A stretch of 64,000 bases of DNA from Flavobacteriales bacterium UBA7468 (GTDB taxonomy: Bacteria > Bacteroidota > Bacteroidia > Flavobacteriales_D > Crocinitomicaceae): assembly GCA_002478565.1 (NCBI GenBank), contig DLPC01000006.1, positions 30,766 to 94,765 of the forward strand. Reading direction: 5' to 3'. Positions within the stretch are counted from its first letter, which is position 1, and the number at the start of each line of letters is the position of its first letter. The translations under genes and the position numbers were made by a program. Of the stretch, positions 16,241 through 26,726 are shown piece after piece. Below the pieces are notes generated by a model. It ran no database searches, was not told the origin of the DNA, and saw only the letters and a list, made by a program, of their open reading frames with translations.

Positions 16241-17574
16241 AGAAAATACTGAGAAACGGAACTATCATCAACGAAGGCAAAAAATTTGTTGCCGATATCT
16301 ACATCTCAAACGGTCGCATTGAAAAAATTGCCAACCAAATTGATTTACCAGAAAACGTTGAAGAAATTGACGCAACGGGCCTTTTCATTTTACCTGGTTG
16401 CATCGACGACCAAGTCCATTTTAGAGAGCCCGGGCTTACACATAAAGGCAATATTTTCACAGAATCAAGAGCAGCTGTCGCAGGAGGTATAACAAGTTTC
16501 ATGGAAATGCCCAACACGGTTCCCAATGCACTTACGCAAGAATTGCTCGAAGATAAATATCAAATTGCTAGTCAGACCGCACTTGCCAATTATTCCTTTT
16601 TCATGGGGGCCTCCAATGATAACCTTGAAGAGGTACTCAAAACCGACACCTCTAAAATTTGCGGCGTAAAGGTTTTTATGGGCTCCTCTACGGGAAACAT
16701 GTTGGTGGACAAAGAAAGTGTATTAGAGGGCTTGTTTTCACGCGTAGGGGCGCTTATTGCCACGCATTGCGAAGACGAACACACCGTTAAAACCAATCTC
16801 GCTTTATTTCAAGCCAAATATGGCGATCACATTCCAGTAAGCGCACATCCGCTCATTCGCAACGAAGAGGCTTGTTATCTCTCCTCATCAAAAGCTGTAG
16901 CGCTCGCTAAAAAACACAAAGCACGTCTGCACATCTTACATATCTCAACCGAAAAAGAAACGCATTTATTTGGCAACACGCTACCATTAGAGCAAAAACT
17001 CATCACAGCTGAAGCCTGTGTACACCACTTGTGGTTCAGCGATGCAGATTACCAAGAAAAAGGGAACTTCATCAAATGGAACCCAGCAGTAAAAACAACA
17101 ACGGACCGCGAAGGCATTTGGAAAGCCCTACTTGATGACCGCATTGACGTGATTGCAACCGATCATGCGCCACACACCCTCGAGGAAAAATCTAATCCAT
17201 ACCTCAGCGCGCCTTCAGGGGGTCCGCTGGTGCAACACGCTTTAGTCGCCATGCTTGATAAGGTAAAAGAAGGAATCATTTCAATAGAAAGGGTTGTAGA
17301 AAAAATGGCTCATGCTCCGGCCATTCTTTTTAAAATTGAGAACCGCGGTTTTATCCGAGAAGGTTACCATGCTGATTTAGTTTTAGTCAAGCCCGCTGCC
17401 GGAGAACCCGTCAGTAAAAGCAATGTGCTTTACAAATGCGGTTGGTCTCCTTTTGAAGGGCATCAGTTTTCACATAGCATTCATAGTACTTTTGTCAACG
17501 GAAACTGTGTTTACGCAAACGGTCAAATTCACGAAGGATCTAACGGCGAAAGATTGTCATTTTCACCAAGATGA
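16237..17574 (+). CDS. pyrC: Dihydroorotase
   Basis: 445 residues, class I dihydroorotase of the amidohydrolase superfamily. It cyclises carbamoyl aspartate to dihydroorotate in pyrimidine synthesis. Metal site residues are visible in DQVHFREPG (HxR), a VKVFMGSSTGNM loop with the Lys expected to be carboxylated, IATHCEDEH, RLHILHIST, and the catalytic Asp in VIATDHAPHT. I use the ATG at 16237, giving a 4-nt ATGA overlap with the glycosyltransferase gene and an N terminus of MKKILRNG; an ATG two codons earlier is the alternative. It overlaps the following lipoprotein gene by 4 nt. Confidence 0.93.
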   Translation: MKKILRNGTIINEGKKFVADIYISNGRIEKIANQIDLPENVEEIDATGLFILPGCIDDQVHFREPGLTHKGNIFTESRAAVAGGITSFMEMPNTVPNALTQELLEDKYQIASQTALANYSFFMGASNDNLEEVLKTDTSKICGVKVFMGSSTGNMLVDKESVLEGLFSRVGALIATHCEDEHTVKTNLALFQAKYGDHIPVSAHPLIRNEEACYLSSSKAVALAKKHKARLHILHISTEKETHLFGNTLPLEQKLITAEACVHHLWFSDADYQEKGNFIKWNPAVKTTTDREGIWKALLDDRIDVIATDHAPHTLEEKSNPYLSAPSGGPLVQHALVAMLDKVKEGIISIERVVEKMAHAPAILFKIENRGFIREGYHADLVLVKPAAGEPVSKSNVLYKCGWSPFEGHQFSHSIHSTFVNGNCVYANGQIHEGSNGERLSFSPR

Positions 17575-17891
17575 AAAAATACCTCGTCGTACTTCTTTTA
17601 GGGCTAGTCTTTTCTTGTAACGAATTTAGCGTACCTGCCAATTACCTTCAACCCGAAGAACTCAGTGTTTTGGTTGAAGAAATCAGCGTTTTAGAAGCGC
17701 ATTATCAAAGTACTTATGGCGTACCTGGGCAATATAAAAATGCCCTTGACAAAGCTGTTTCTAAAGTGTTGAAACAACATCATTGCACGCTTTTGAAATT
17801 CAAGAAAAGCGTTTATTATTATGCTGCACATCCAGAGCTACAAAAACTGCTGAATGAAAGCACCATGACTAGCTTAAGTCGAAAAATATAA
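17571..17891 (+). CDS. DUF4296 family lipoprotein
   Basis: 106 residues. A signal peptide with lipobox (GLVFSC, Cys16) predicts a lipoprotein. The mature part is helical, with LQPEELSVLVEEISVLEAHYQSTYG and a C-terminal SVYYYAAHPELQKLLNE helix, matching DUF4296, a family found in Bacteroidota, often beside dihydroorotase. Function unknown. It overlaps the dihydroorotase gene by 4 nt and its stop is 3 nt from the convergent murI stop. Confidence 0.8.
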   Translation: MKKYLVVLLLGLVFSCNEFSVPANYLQPEELSVLVEEISVLEAHYQSTYGVPGQYKNALDKAVSKVLKQHHCTLLKFKKSVYYYAAHPELQKLLNESTMTSLSRKI

Positions 17892-17894
17892 GTG

Positions 17895-18716
17895 TTAAAA
17901 ACTGTGGTGTGTGGCCTCGACCTTTGACCCAAAGAAATGCGAGGCCTTTTGATCAAACACTGCAGTTGTTTCAGACGTAAAAAACCTAACTTCTGCATTT
18001 TTACTCAGCCTTTGTTCCATTTCAGGATGAGCCTTTAAATAAATATCCAGCTTTTCAGCTACAATTGGCCCTTGTGGGACAATTTTGATATCTGGGCCTA
18101 CTAGTTGTTGTAAATGAGCCTGAAGCACTGGATAATGCGTACAAGCAAGTAAAATCGTATCAATAGAGGCGTTTGAACTTAAAAGTTGTTGAACATCCTC
18201 CAAAATAAATTGCTTACCTGCTGGATGCTCATATTGTTGGTTCTCAATTAAAGGAACCCACATCGGACAAGCATGCTGATGGACTTTAATGTCTGGCGCA
18301 AATTTCGATAATTCTATCGGGTATGAATTAGAGTTGATTGTGCCTTGAGTACCTAAAATTCCAACGTGTTTGCTGTGGGTTAGTTCGCCTAAAACTTCAG
18401 TGCTAGGTCGTATCACGCCTAAGACGCGATTTGTTTGAGAAATTTTTGGTAAGTCTTTTTGTTGGATGGTTCTTAATGCCTTGGCAGAGGCCGTATTACA
18501 AGCGAGTATGACTAATGGGCAACCTTGCTCAAAAAGAAAATTAACCGCCTCGAGTGTAAACTCATAAACTACATCAAAAGAGCGATTCCCATATGGTGCC
18601 CTGGCGTTATCTCCAAAATAGATAAAATCGTATTGTGGAAGTTGTTCTCGTATGGCAGACAAAACGGTAAGGCCGCCATAGCCCGAATCAAAAACTCCTA
18701 TAGGTGTACGCTGCAT
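17895..18716 (-). CDS. murI: Glutamate racemase
   Basis: 273 residues. It interconverts L- and D-glutamate for peptidoglycan in the cytosol. Catalytic residues are visible: Asp10 in GVFDSGYGGL, Cys73 in ILACNTASA, Cys192 in LLACTHYP with His194 beside it. YFGDNARAPYG and VLGVIRPST are also typical. I start at ATG 18716 because an in-frame codon at 18734 lies in the U-tract of the upstream gene's terminator. The gene lies downstream of the ompH/skp genes, separated from them by that terminator, so its promoter must overlap the hairpin or transcription reads through. Confidence 0.94.
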   Translation of the reverse strand: MQRTPIGVFDSGYGGLTVLSAIREQLPQYDFIYFGDNARAPYGNRSFDVVYEFTLEAVNFLFEQGCPLVILACNTASAKALRTIQQKDLPKISQTNRVLGVIRPSTEVLGELTHSKHVGILGTQGTINSNSYPIELSKFAPDIKVHQHACPMWVPLIENQQYEHPAGKQFILEDVQQLLSSNASIDTILLACTHYPVLQAHLQQLVGPDIKIVPQGPIVAEKLDIYLKAHPEMEQRLSKNAEVRFFTSETTAVFDQKASHFFGSKVEATHHSF

Positions 18717-18732
18717 TGCGATCAAAGCTAAC

Positions 18733-18761
18733 AAAAAAAGGGCAACCTACGGCTGCCCTTT
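18733..18761 (-). terminator. Rho-independent terminator after the ompH pair
   Basis: Read on the minus strand, AAAGGGCA pairs with TGCCCTTT around a 9-nt loop, followed by seven T. It ends the uppS-bamA-ompH transcript just before murI. Confidence 0.9.
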
Positions 18762-18778
18762 CAGATCTTATCTTGAGA

Positions 18779-19291
18779 TTATTTTTTTGTAGCTGCTGCG
18801 TCAAGAAGTAATAATTCGACAATTACTTCATTGGTAATGTCCATCCCTCCTTTTGAGTACATTGTAGCAGAAACATCAATTACGTAATTTAATTTCTTGC
18901 GTTCTGATACGATTTCAATCGCCTTCTGTACTCTTTCTAGGATTGGGGCATTTAACTCCTCACTCATCAACTGAAGACCTTCTTCTAATGAAGTTTGGGT
19001 TGCTTCAAGCATTTGCTGTTTTTGCATCAATTTGCTTTCTTGAATTTGACGCTCTACTTCAGACATCTTGTCTTTGCTAGTCATGTACACTTGATATGCT
19101 TTTTGAAAATCGGCATCCATGATTTGAAGTTCTTGCATGCCAGCTGTTTTCATTGAATCAAGTTTTTTAATAGCAAGATCGCGAGAAGGCAAAGTGTCTA
19201 GTAATTTTTGTGAGTCAACGTGAGCAATTTTAGACTGCGCAAAAGTATTTAAACCTAAAGCAACGAATAGTCCGAGTAATACATTTTTCAT
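18779..19291 (-). CDS. OmpH/Skp family periplasmic chaperone (second copy)
   Basis: 170 residues. Signal peptide (about 1-18, TFAQ at the end), a short beta strand (KIAHVDSQKLLDTLP), a long coiled coil (about 45-130) and a closing KLNYVIDVSA strand: the jellyfish-shaped Skp plan. It holds unfolded outer-membrane proteins in the periplasm on the way to BamA. It follows a paralogous ompH by 11 nt in the uppS-bamA operon and is closed by a terminator. Confidence 0.9.
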   Translation of the reverse strand: MKNVLLGLFVALGLNTFAQSKIAHVDSQKLLDTLPSRDLAIKKLDSMKTAGMQELQIMDADFQKAYQVYMTSKDKMSEVERQIQESKLMQKQQMLEATQTSLEEGLQLMSEELNAPILERVQKAIEIVSERKKLNYVIDVSATMYSKGGMDITNEVIVELLLLDAAATKK

Positions 19292-19302
19292 TTTTCTGTT
19301 TT

Positions 19303-19821
19303 TTATTTTGAGATTCCCATTTCTTCGAGCACTTCATTTGAAATGTCGAATTCTTTTTCTGCATAAAGCAAATTGCTTTGGTTTGCTTTGTCAAATACGA
19401 AAGTATATCCTTCGCGTTTTGCCACTTTTTTCATAGCGGTAAAAACGCGGTCTTGAATTGGTTTGATGAGCTCTTGGCGCTTTTGAAAATAGTCTCCGTT
19501 GCTGCCAAAATGTTGCGTTTGAAGATCGATGGCTTCTTGTTCTAGTTTTTGTATTTCCGCTTTGCGTTTTTCGCGTTCCTCTTTCGGTAAAAGGACTTCT
19601 TCACGGTCGTATTTACTTTTTAAATCTTTGATTGTAGCGTAGCGGTCCTCGATTTCTTTGGTCCAACGTTCGGCCATTTTGTCAAGACGCTCTTTTGCTT
19701 CTGCGTACTCTGGAACATTTTCAAGAATGTAGTCAGAATCGATATAGGCATAAGTTTGAGCACTGGCCAATCTGAACGAAAGGACAAGCATCAAAAGCGC
19801 AATATATTTTAAGTTTTTCAT
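19303..19821 (-). CDS. OmpH/Skp family periplasmic chaperone (first copy)
   Basis: 172 residues. Signal peptide (ending RLASAQ), then TYAYIDSDYILENVPEY, a highly charged coiled coil (about 40-120, rich in Lys/Glu) and a C-terminal GYTFVFDKANQSNLLYAEKEFDIS segment typical of Bacteroidota OmpH. It is predicted to chaperone outer-membrane proteins. It lies 41 nt after bamA and 11 nt before its paralogue, so the pair probably arose by duplication and acts with the BAM machinery. Confidence 0.92.
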   Translation of the reverse strand: MKNLKYIALLMLVLSFRLASAQTYAYIDSDYILENVPEYAEAKERLDKMAERWTKEIEDRYATIKDLKSKYDREEVLLPKEEREKRKAEIQKLEQEAIDLQTQHFGSNGDYFQKRQELIKPIQDRVFTAMKKVAKREGYTFVFDKANQSNLLYAEKEFDISNEVLEEMGISK

Positions 19822-19862
19822 AGACCTGCTAGAACGACGAAGTTACCAATTTATTGTGAATG

Positions 19863-22424
19863 CTACAATTCCCCTAAATTCATGCCAATTGTAAAGGTAA
19901 GTTTCGGATAATAGCCTTTTGCTTTGATGTCGAGGTCAGAACCCTTTCCATAACCAGTAGACCAAGAGTCGAGCTGATCAAAACCAAAACCGTAATCTAA
20001 ACCTAACATTCCAAACATTGGCAAGAATACACGAATACCAACCCCTGCAGTTCGTTTTACATTAAAAGGGTTAAATTTTTCAAATGATGGGTACGTGTTG
20101 CCCGCTTCCATAAAAGTAAGTGCGTAGAATGTCGCTTGGGGGTTTAATGAAATTGGATAGCGCAATTCTAAGGTGTATTTGGCTACAATTGGGTCGCCAC
20201 CTGCTGAGGATAGTGTGTTGTCCTCATAACCTCTCAACGCTATGATTTCACGGCCTAAAAACTGATTGGCTCCCATGCCTGTCAAGCCACTACCTCCCAT
20301 AAAATAGCGATCAAATGGATTGACACCTTTTTGCTTGTTGTAGGCGCCCATATAACCAAAACCGAAACGAGACATCAAGACAAGCTTTTTGTCAGGTGTC
20401 AATGGTGTAAACCACTCGCCTGTTAATTTAAGCTTGAAATACTCTAGGTATTTGAAGCGGTCTTGGGTGCTCATGCTACTATAATCCTTTTCTGGACCCA
20501 TTAAAGAATACGGTAATGTTGCGGTTGAAGTAAAAGTGAAATTAGATCCGTTTTGAGGATAAATTGGCGCACTTACAGAACTTCTTTGCAATACGTACTT
20601 AAAGGCGATATCGTTAGCAAATCCATTTTGGAACAAAGGGAAAAATGAGTAATTCTGAACATCGTAGTATTTATAGAACAACTCATATGAGGCGATAAAA
20701 TAGTCATCTGGCCATTTTTTTCGACGACCCATCGAAACACCTGTTGCTGTAATGGAAATCCCGCTGTAATCTTTATTCGAGCGTAACAAACCATTTTGCG
20801 AAATGGCCGAGTTTGACAAATAAAATGTGAGAGAATTTGGTTTTTTTCCGCCCAACCATGGCTCGGTGAATGAAAAATTATACCCTTGATAAAAGCGCCC
20901 TGTTGATTGCGCACGAATGGATAGTCGTTGACCGTCACCTCCTGGAAGTGGTGACCATGCTGATTTATCAAAGAAGTTTTTAGTAGAAAAATTATTAAAT
21001 GACAACCCTAGTGTTCCTATGACGCGGCCAGAAGTGTTCGGACCAGCACCACCGTAACCACCTGAAAGCTCTATTTGGTCACTTGATTTTTCGGCAACAA
21101 CATATTCGATATCCACTGTTCCATCTGCCGGATTCGGCTTTGGATTAACTTGAAAACCTTGTTCGTCAAAGAAGCCCAGTTGTGCAAGCTCGCGCTGGGT
21201 TCGCATGATGTCTGCTTTATTAAAGAGATCACCGGGTTTGGTCCTGATTTCTCTTAGAATTACGTGATCATTGGTTTTAGTATTGCCGCGAACAGTCACA
21301 TTTCCGATATGCGCTTCCTTCCCCTCGATGATGCGAATTTGATGGTTAATGCGATTGTTATTTACGCCTGTTTCTACCGGTGAAATCTGAAAAAACAAAT
21401 AACCACGATCCATGTATAAGGAAGAAATATCTCGGCCATCTCCGTTTCCGTACAAACGTTGTGAAAATAAATCTTTGTTATAGAGGTCGCCTGGCTTGAT
21501 TCCTAGCACTGTGTCAAGAAAACTCGAGCGGTACTTGGCATTACCTATCCATTCGATATCGCCAAAATAATACTTCTCTCCTTCGCTGATTTCAATGCGA
21601 ATCTTCATGTTCTTGTCGTCGAGCATATAGACGCTGTCCTTGACAATATAAGCATCTCGAAGACCCTCCGCATTGAACTTTGCAAGTACTGCTTTCTTAT
21701 CATTTGAATAACTACTTTCTGTATATTTCGAGCGCTTGAAAATGCGAAGCGGACCTTTTTGCTTGGTATCTTTCATCGCTAACTTCAATTTCCAAAGAGG
21801 AACTGAACTCACACCTACAAATTCAATTTCTTTAATGCCTATTTTAATGCCCTTTTCGACTTGAATAACAAAAATTTCAGAGTTATTGATGAGGGTGTCT
21901 TGTTGTCTTGCAATATTGACATTAGCGTAATAAAATCCTTTGTCACGGTAATAGCTTCTGATTTTACTTTTCGTCTCAAAAATGAGATTTTCGGTAATCG
22001 TTTTTCCGGCATATAGTGTGATTTCCTCACGAAGCTTATCTGCTTCTCGCTTATTGACACCAACAAATCTAAACTTAGACAGCTTTGGTCGAGGGCTTAA
22101 TTCAATCACGAGATACACAATACCTGCTACTTCCTTTTCTGCATATATAGCAACATCAGAAAACAAGCCTTCTGCCCATAAATTCTGAATCGCCTTGCTG
22201 ATTTGCTGGCTTGGTAATGTGATTTTTTGCCCCGTTCGCAGGCCAGCGATGAGCTTAATTGCTTGGTGGTCATAGTTGTCTGCGCCCACAACCCTTACTG
22301 GGCCAATTTCAAAAGTTTGGGGGTTGGCATAATCAAAACCCAAGCCACCAAGGGTATTTGGTGTTTGTGCATTTAAATTAATGCCAACAAAAACGCTTAG
22401 AAAACAAAAAATTATAAACCTCAT
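19863..22424 (-). CDS. bamA: Outer-membrane protein assembly factor BamA
   Basis: 853 residues. Signal peptide (MRFIIFCFLSVFVGINLNAQ), about five POTRA domains (about 40-440, with GLRTGQKITLPSQQI, GNTKTNDHVILREIRTKPGD and RTQRELAQLGFFD) and a 16-strand Omp85 barrel to the C terminus. The barrel carries the lid-lock RGYEDN loop and GGDPIVAKYTLELRYP. It inserts beta-barrel proteins in the outer membrane. The ATG at 22424 overlaps the uppS stop by one base (TGATG), which fixes the start better than upstream codons inside uppS. Two ompH/skp genes follow. Confidence 0.95.
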   Translation of the reverse strand: MRFIIFCFLSVFVGINLNAQTPNTLGGLGFDYANPQTFEIGPVRVVGADNYDHQAIKLIAGLRTGQKITLPSQQISKAIQNLWAEGLFSDVAIYAEKEVAGIVYLVIELSPRPKLSKFRFVGVNKREADKLREEITLYAGKTITENLIFETKSKIRSYYRDKGFYYANVNIARQQDTLINNSEIFVIQVEKGIKIGIKEIEFVGVSSVPLWKLKLAMKDTKQKGPLRIFKRSKYTESSYSNDKKAVLAKFNAEGLRDAYIVKDSVYMLDDKNMKIRIEISEGEKYYFGDIEWIGNAKYRSSFLDTVLGIKPGDLYNKDLFSQRLYGNGDGRDISSLYMDRGYLFFQISPVETGVNNNRINHQIRIIEGKEAHIGNVTVRGNTKTNDHVILREIRTKPGDLFNKADIMRTQRELAQLGFFDEQGFQVNPKPNPADGTVDIEYVVAEKSSDQIELSGGYGGAGPNTSGRVIGTLGLSFNNFSTKNFFDKSAWSPLPGGDGQRLSIRAQSTGRFYQGYNFSFTEPWLGGKKPNSLTFYLSNSAISQNGLLRSNKDYSGISITATGVSMGRRKKWPDDYFIASYELFYKYYDVQNYSFFPLFQNGFANDIAFKYVLQRSSVSAPIYPQNGSNFTFTSTATLPYSLMGPEKDYSSMSTQDRFKYLEYFKLKLTGEWFTPLTPDKKLVLMSRFGFGYMGAYNKQKGVNPFDRYFMGGSGLTGMGANQFLGREIIALRGYEDNTLSSAGGDPIVAKYTLELRYPISLNPQATFYALTFMEAGNTYPSFEKFNPFNVKRTAGVGIRVFLPMFGMLGLDYGFGFDQLDSWSTGYGKGSDLDIKAKGYYPKLTFTIGMNLGEL

Positions 22425-23170
22425 CAAGCTTTTTGTATTTGTTCTGAAACCATGCCGAATCTTCGTTCTCGCTTTTGATAAGCACAAATTGCTTCTAATA
22501 AAGCTTCTCTGCGAAAATCAGGCCAATGGATTTCTGTAAAGTATAATTCTGTATAAGACAATTGCCACAGCAAAAAGTTACTAATACGGCACTCGCCACT
22601 CGTTCTGATTAGTAATTCTGGGTCGGGAATGTCTTTGGTTTGTAGCAACTGAGCAAAGTCTTCTTCCTTAACTTGTGTAACATCAAGCTCTTGCTTTTGT
22701 GCCAGTTCTGTTAATTTTTTGGCTGCCTCTAGAATCTCTTGCCTGGCTGAATAATTGAGCGCTAGCACCAAGGTAAGGTTCTTGTTATTTTTGGTGCGCT
22801 CCATGGCCTCCAATAACGACTCATAACACTTTCCAGGAAGTCCTTTGATGTTACCTATCGTTAATAAACGAACCCCGTTTTGATGCATTTCGTCTACTTC
22901 GTTTGTGATGGCTTCAACTAACAAATTCATTAAGCCCTCCACTTCCTCACTTGGCCTGGACCAGTTTTCTGTTGAGAACGCGTACATGGTCAGGTAAGAG
23001 ACGCCTATTTCTCTGGCTGTTTTGATAACTTCTTTTACAGATTCAACGCCAGCCGCATGGCCAAATAACCTGTGCTGTCCTTGATTTTTGGCCCAACGAC
23101 CATTCCCGTCCATAATGAACGCAATGTGTTTTGGAAGGTTTTGTAAATCTATGATGTCTTTGTAATCCAT
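22424..23170 (-). CDS. uppS: Isoprenyl transferase (undecaprenyl diphosphate synthase)
   Basis: 248 residues, normal for cis-prenyltransferases. It elongates farnesyl diphosphate to the C55 carrier for cell-wall and glycan synthesis. The IPP-binding FIMDGNGRWAKNQGQHRLFGH motif is present with catalytic Asp21, then YAFSTENWSRPSEEV and the C-terminal LLIRTSGECRISNFLLWQ and YFTEIHWPDF motifs. It is the first gene of uppS-bamA-ompH-ompH. A near-consensus -7 box TATTTTCG lies 9 nt upstream (23180-23187). Confidence 0.95.
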   Translation of the reverse strand: MDYKDIIDLQNLPKHIAFIMDGNGRWAKNQGQHRLFGHAAGVESVKEVIKTAREIGVSYLTMYAFSTENWSRPSEEVEGLMNLLVEAITNEVDEMHQNGVRLLTIGNIKGLPGKCYESLLEAMERTKNNKNLTLVLALNYSARQEILEAAKKLTELAQKQELDVTQVKEEDFAQLLQTKDIPDPELLIRTSGECRISNFLLWQLSYTELYFTEIHWPDFRREALLEAICAYQKRERRFGMVSEQIQKA

Positions 23171-23211
23171 TCGGCCTAACGAAAATACACATTCTTTTCG
23201 GAGAATGTCAT

Positions 23212-23245
23212 AAAAAAAGGGAGTGGTAAGACCATTCCCTTTTTC
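23212..23245 (-). terminator. Rho-independent terminator after atpC
   Basis: On the minus strand a long A+T- and G+C-mixed stem (AAAAAGGGA-TGGT against ACCA-TCCCTTTTT, one mismatch) with a 3-nt loop ends in seven T. It ends the atpDC transcript and separates it from uppS. Confidence 0.9.
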
Positions 23246-23262
23246 AAAATTATATAATTGGC

Positions 23263-23534
23263 TTAGTCAGCCAATACGATTAACTTATTGTTGTTTAACT
23301 CAGCAACACCACCCTTGATTTCAATAGAAACTGTAGATCCTGAAACTTTAAAGTTTGGATTGAGTTGTTCGACACTTCCTTTGGTTTCAAATTGAAGAAC
23401 GCCAGTTTTTAATGAAGAAATAATTGGGGCGTGGTTATTTAAAACTTGAAAAATTCCGTCAAGTCCTGGTAAGCTTACGCTGTTTACTTCTCCTTTAAAA
23501 AGGTTTGCTTCTGGTGTGATGATTTCTAGTGTCA

Positions 23535-23535
<1 letters not shown>
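23263..23535 (-). CDS. atpC: ATP synthase subunit epsilon
   Basis: 90 residues. It carries only the N-terminal beta-sandwich domain (LEIITPEANLFKGEVNSVSLPG, FQVLNNHAPIISSLKTG, GGVAELNNNKLIVLAD). The C-terminal helical hairpin of about 45 residues found in longer epsilon subunits is absent, as is common in Bacteroidota. The subunit is part of the central stalk of F1. The short form should lack the helical inhibitory arm. The start overlaps the atpD stop by one base (TAATG). Confidence 0.93.
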
Positions 23536-25076
<1,541 letters not shown>

Positions 25077-25111
25077 TTATTTGTTTACTAAAGAAACAAA
25101 TTCAAGAAATT

Positions 25112-26323
25112 TTATGTGCGCCCCGCGTCGTTGCGAAAAAGCAAGAATCGAACGGGAAAAAATGTGAAAATAAAAGACAACACGCTGGCTGCTAGGATGA
25201 TGTTCACAAAATCTGTCATGTGAAACACAATAGGAAAAGGTACGTTAGCCCCGGGAACCACCAACCAACCGAAAGCCTGTTGTGTCCAACACACCACCAA
25301 ACCTAATATGATCCCGATAAAGACACCAGAAAAAGACAACATAAGGCCTTCTATAAAAAAGACTTGAAAACGCTGTTTTTTACTGAGGCCTATTGCCTTC
25401 AAGATGACGATATTTTGCTGTTTTTCGTGTATCAACATTGTCAAACTGGCGACCAAATTGAAAGATGCCAAGACGAAAACAAAAAGCAGCATCACAAAAA
25501 CGATCAGTCTTTCAGATTTACTTGTTTTAAAGATCAATTCATTCTTTTCAAAAATGGTTTGAACTTTAAACGCTTGCCCAAGCTGCACTTGAAGTTTTTG
25601 TTTGACCAACTCTAAATCTGTCTCCTTATCAATGTATACCAAAATTTTTGAACACGAACCCGACATGTTGAGCAATTCAGCAGCTAAATTGTAGTCCCAG
25701 AGTAATACAGATCCATTGAGCTCTTGGTTATAGTTCAACGCACCCTCGACAAATAGCTGCTGTAAATGAAAAGGTGATTTACCAAGACGCATTTTCGCGT
25801 TGCGCTTTGGCGCATATACCTGAATGTTGTTTTGGTCAGACCCCAAACCGAGGTTTAATTTAGAAAAAAGGTCGGCCCCTAAAAAAGCAAAACCGCTTTG
25901 CTGAATGGCTCCTAAACCTACTTGATTGATGAGATGCCTTGAAACATTAGCGTTTTTTAAAAATACCGGGTCAACCGCATGCATATTCGCATTGATCCAA
26001 CGTTGGTTTTTTCGCAACACCACTAGCTCTTCAATTTCCTTGCTGATCGCACTTACACCTGCTGTCTTTAAGAGTGCTGTCGTATCAATTTCTCGTAAAT
26101 AAAAGCTCTTTCTTGCATTGTGAGAAATAGAAATAGGCGCGTCAAAAGAGGTGTAAAGTTTTGAAATCATGCCTTCAATTCCGTTAAAGGCAGACAACAA
26201 GATGACCATAGCGGCGGTACAAACAGCAATGCCGATTACTGAAATTCTAGAAATGAGGCTGACTATCGAGCGTTTAGAACGATTAAATAGATAACGCTTT
26301 GCTATGTAAAAAGCGGTTCGAAT
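25112..26323 (-). CDS. LolC/LolE-like FtsX-family permease, possible ATT start
   Basis: About 403 residues if begun at ATT 26323. The conserved N-terminal segment of this family is plainly encoded (FYIAKRYLFNRSKRSI then ISRISVIGIAVCTAAMVI), then a periplasmic MacB/LolC-type domain, then three C-terminal helices (FVMLLFVFVLASFNLVASLTM, the ILKAIGLSKKQ loop, and a last helix near ILAASVLSFIFTFF). It should move lipoproteins or other substrates from the inner membrane with an ATPase encoded elsewhere. The frame between the rbfA stop (26327-26329) and the first ATG at 26209 has no ATG, GTG or TTG, so either ATT initiates or the annotation should begin at 26209 and lose the first helix. Confidence 0.8.
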   Translation of the reverse strand: MRTAFYIAKRYLFNRSKRSIVSLISRISVIGIAVCTAAMVILLSAFNGIEGMISKLYTSFDAPISISHNARKSFYLREIDTTALLKTAGVSAISKEIEELVVLRKNQRWINANMHAVDPVFLKNANVSRHLINQVGLGAIQQSGFAFLGADLFSKLNLGLGSDQNNIQVYAPKRNAKMRLGKSPFHLQQLFVEGALNYNQELNGSVLLWDYNLAAELLNMSGSCSKILVYIDKETDLELVKQKLQVQLGQAFKVQTIFEKNELIFKTSKSERLIVFVMLLFVFVLASFNLVASLTMLIHEKQQNIVILKAIGLSKKQRFQVFFIEGLMLSFSGVFIGIILGLVVCWTQQAFGWLVVPGANVPFPIVFHMTDFVNIILAASVLSFIFTFFPVRFLLFRNDAGRT

Positions 26324-26326
26324 GAC

Positions 26327-26662
26327 TTATTTTTTGAGTAGTTCGTCAATCTTATTAGCGTAGTCAAGCGAATCGTCAATATGAAAGACGAGGTCTGGTA
26401 TTTTGCGAAGGTTTTTGAGTCTTTTACCCACTTCTAGCCTAATTTTTCCTCTGTTCGCCTGAACGCTTTCGAGTACTTCTTTTTTATCGGGGCCTGCAAA
26501 AATACTCAGATACACCCTGGCTAGACTCAAGTCAGAAGTAACCCGAACAACTGTAACGCTTACCATGGCTCCAAGACATATTTCGCCTGCTTGACGCTGA
26601 AAAAAAGTAGCTAATTCAGCTTGTATAACGGCCTCTATTTTTTGTTGACGAATCGAACTCAT
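26327..26662 (-). CDS. rbfA: Ribosome-binding factor A
   Basis: 111 residues, KH-like fold. RQQKIEAVIQAELATFFQRQ, MVSVTVVRVTSDLSLARVYLSIF and LRKIPDLVFHIDDSLDYANKIDELL match RbfA, a 30S maturation factor. The ATG at 26662 is preferred because it lies 4 nt from a perfect -7 box and the conserved domain starts there; an upstream codon at 26692 would precede the promoter. It is the first gene of a leftward unit with the permease, whose frame begins immediately after the rbfA stop. Confidence 0.92.
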   Translation of the reverse strand: MSSIRQQKIEAVIQAELATFFQRQAGEICLGAMVSVTVVRVTSDLSLARVYLSIFAGPDKKEVLESVQANRGKIRLEVGKRLKNLRKIPDLVFHIDDSLDYANKIDELLKK

Positions 26663-26666
26663 AATG

Positions 26667-26674
26667 CAAAGGTA
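26667..26674 (-). promoter_or_regulatory. -7 element for rbfA (TACCTTTG)
   Basis: Exact TAnnTTTG ending 4 nt before the rbfA ATG. The transcript should start at or next to the ATG. It is divergent from the element at 26714-26721. Confidence 0.55.
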
Positions 26675-26713
26675 AGAATACTTGTTGTGCAAGGTCTCAT
26701 CTAAACAAAAATG

Positions 26714-26721
26714 TATCTTTG
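26714..26721 (+). promoter_or_regulatory. -7 element for the ABC exporter gene (TATCTTTG)
   Basis: Exact TAnnTTTG ending 5 nt before the ATG at 26727. An in-frame codon at 26682 lies upstream of it, so the start is set at 26727. Confidence 0.55.
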
Positions 26722-26726
26722 TATCA

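Noticed and set aside
23189..23208. A 7-bp hairpin upstream of uppS as an operator
   Set aside because: ACATTCT and AGAATGT form a stem, but it overlaps the likely -33 region and has no supporting repeats. It was left as a weak observation.
25212..25227. A 16-mer resembling parS within the permease gene
   Set aside because: It matches only 13 of 16 positions and breaks the left half-site. It is probably chance.
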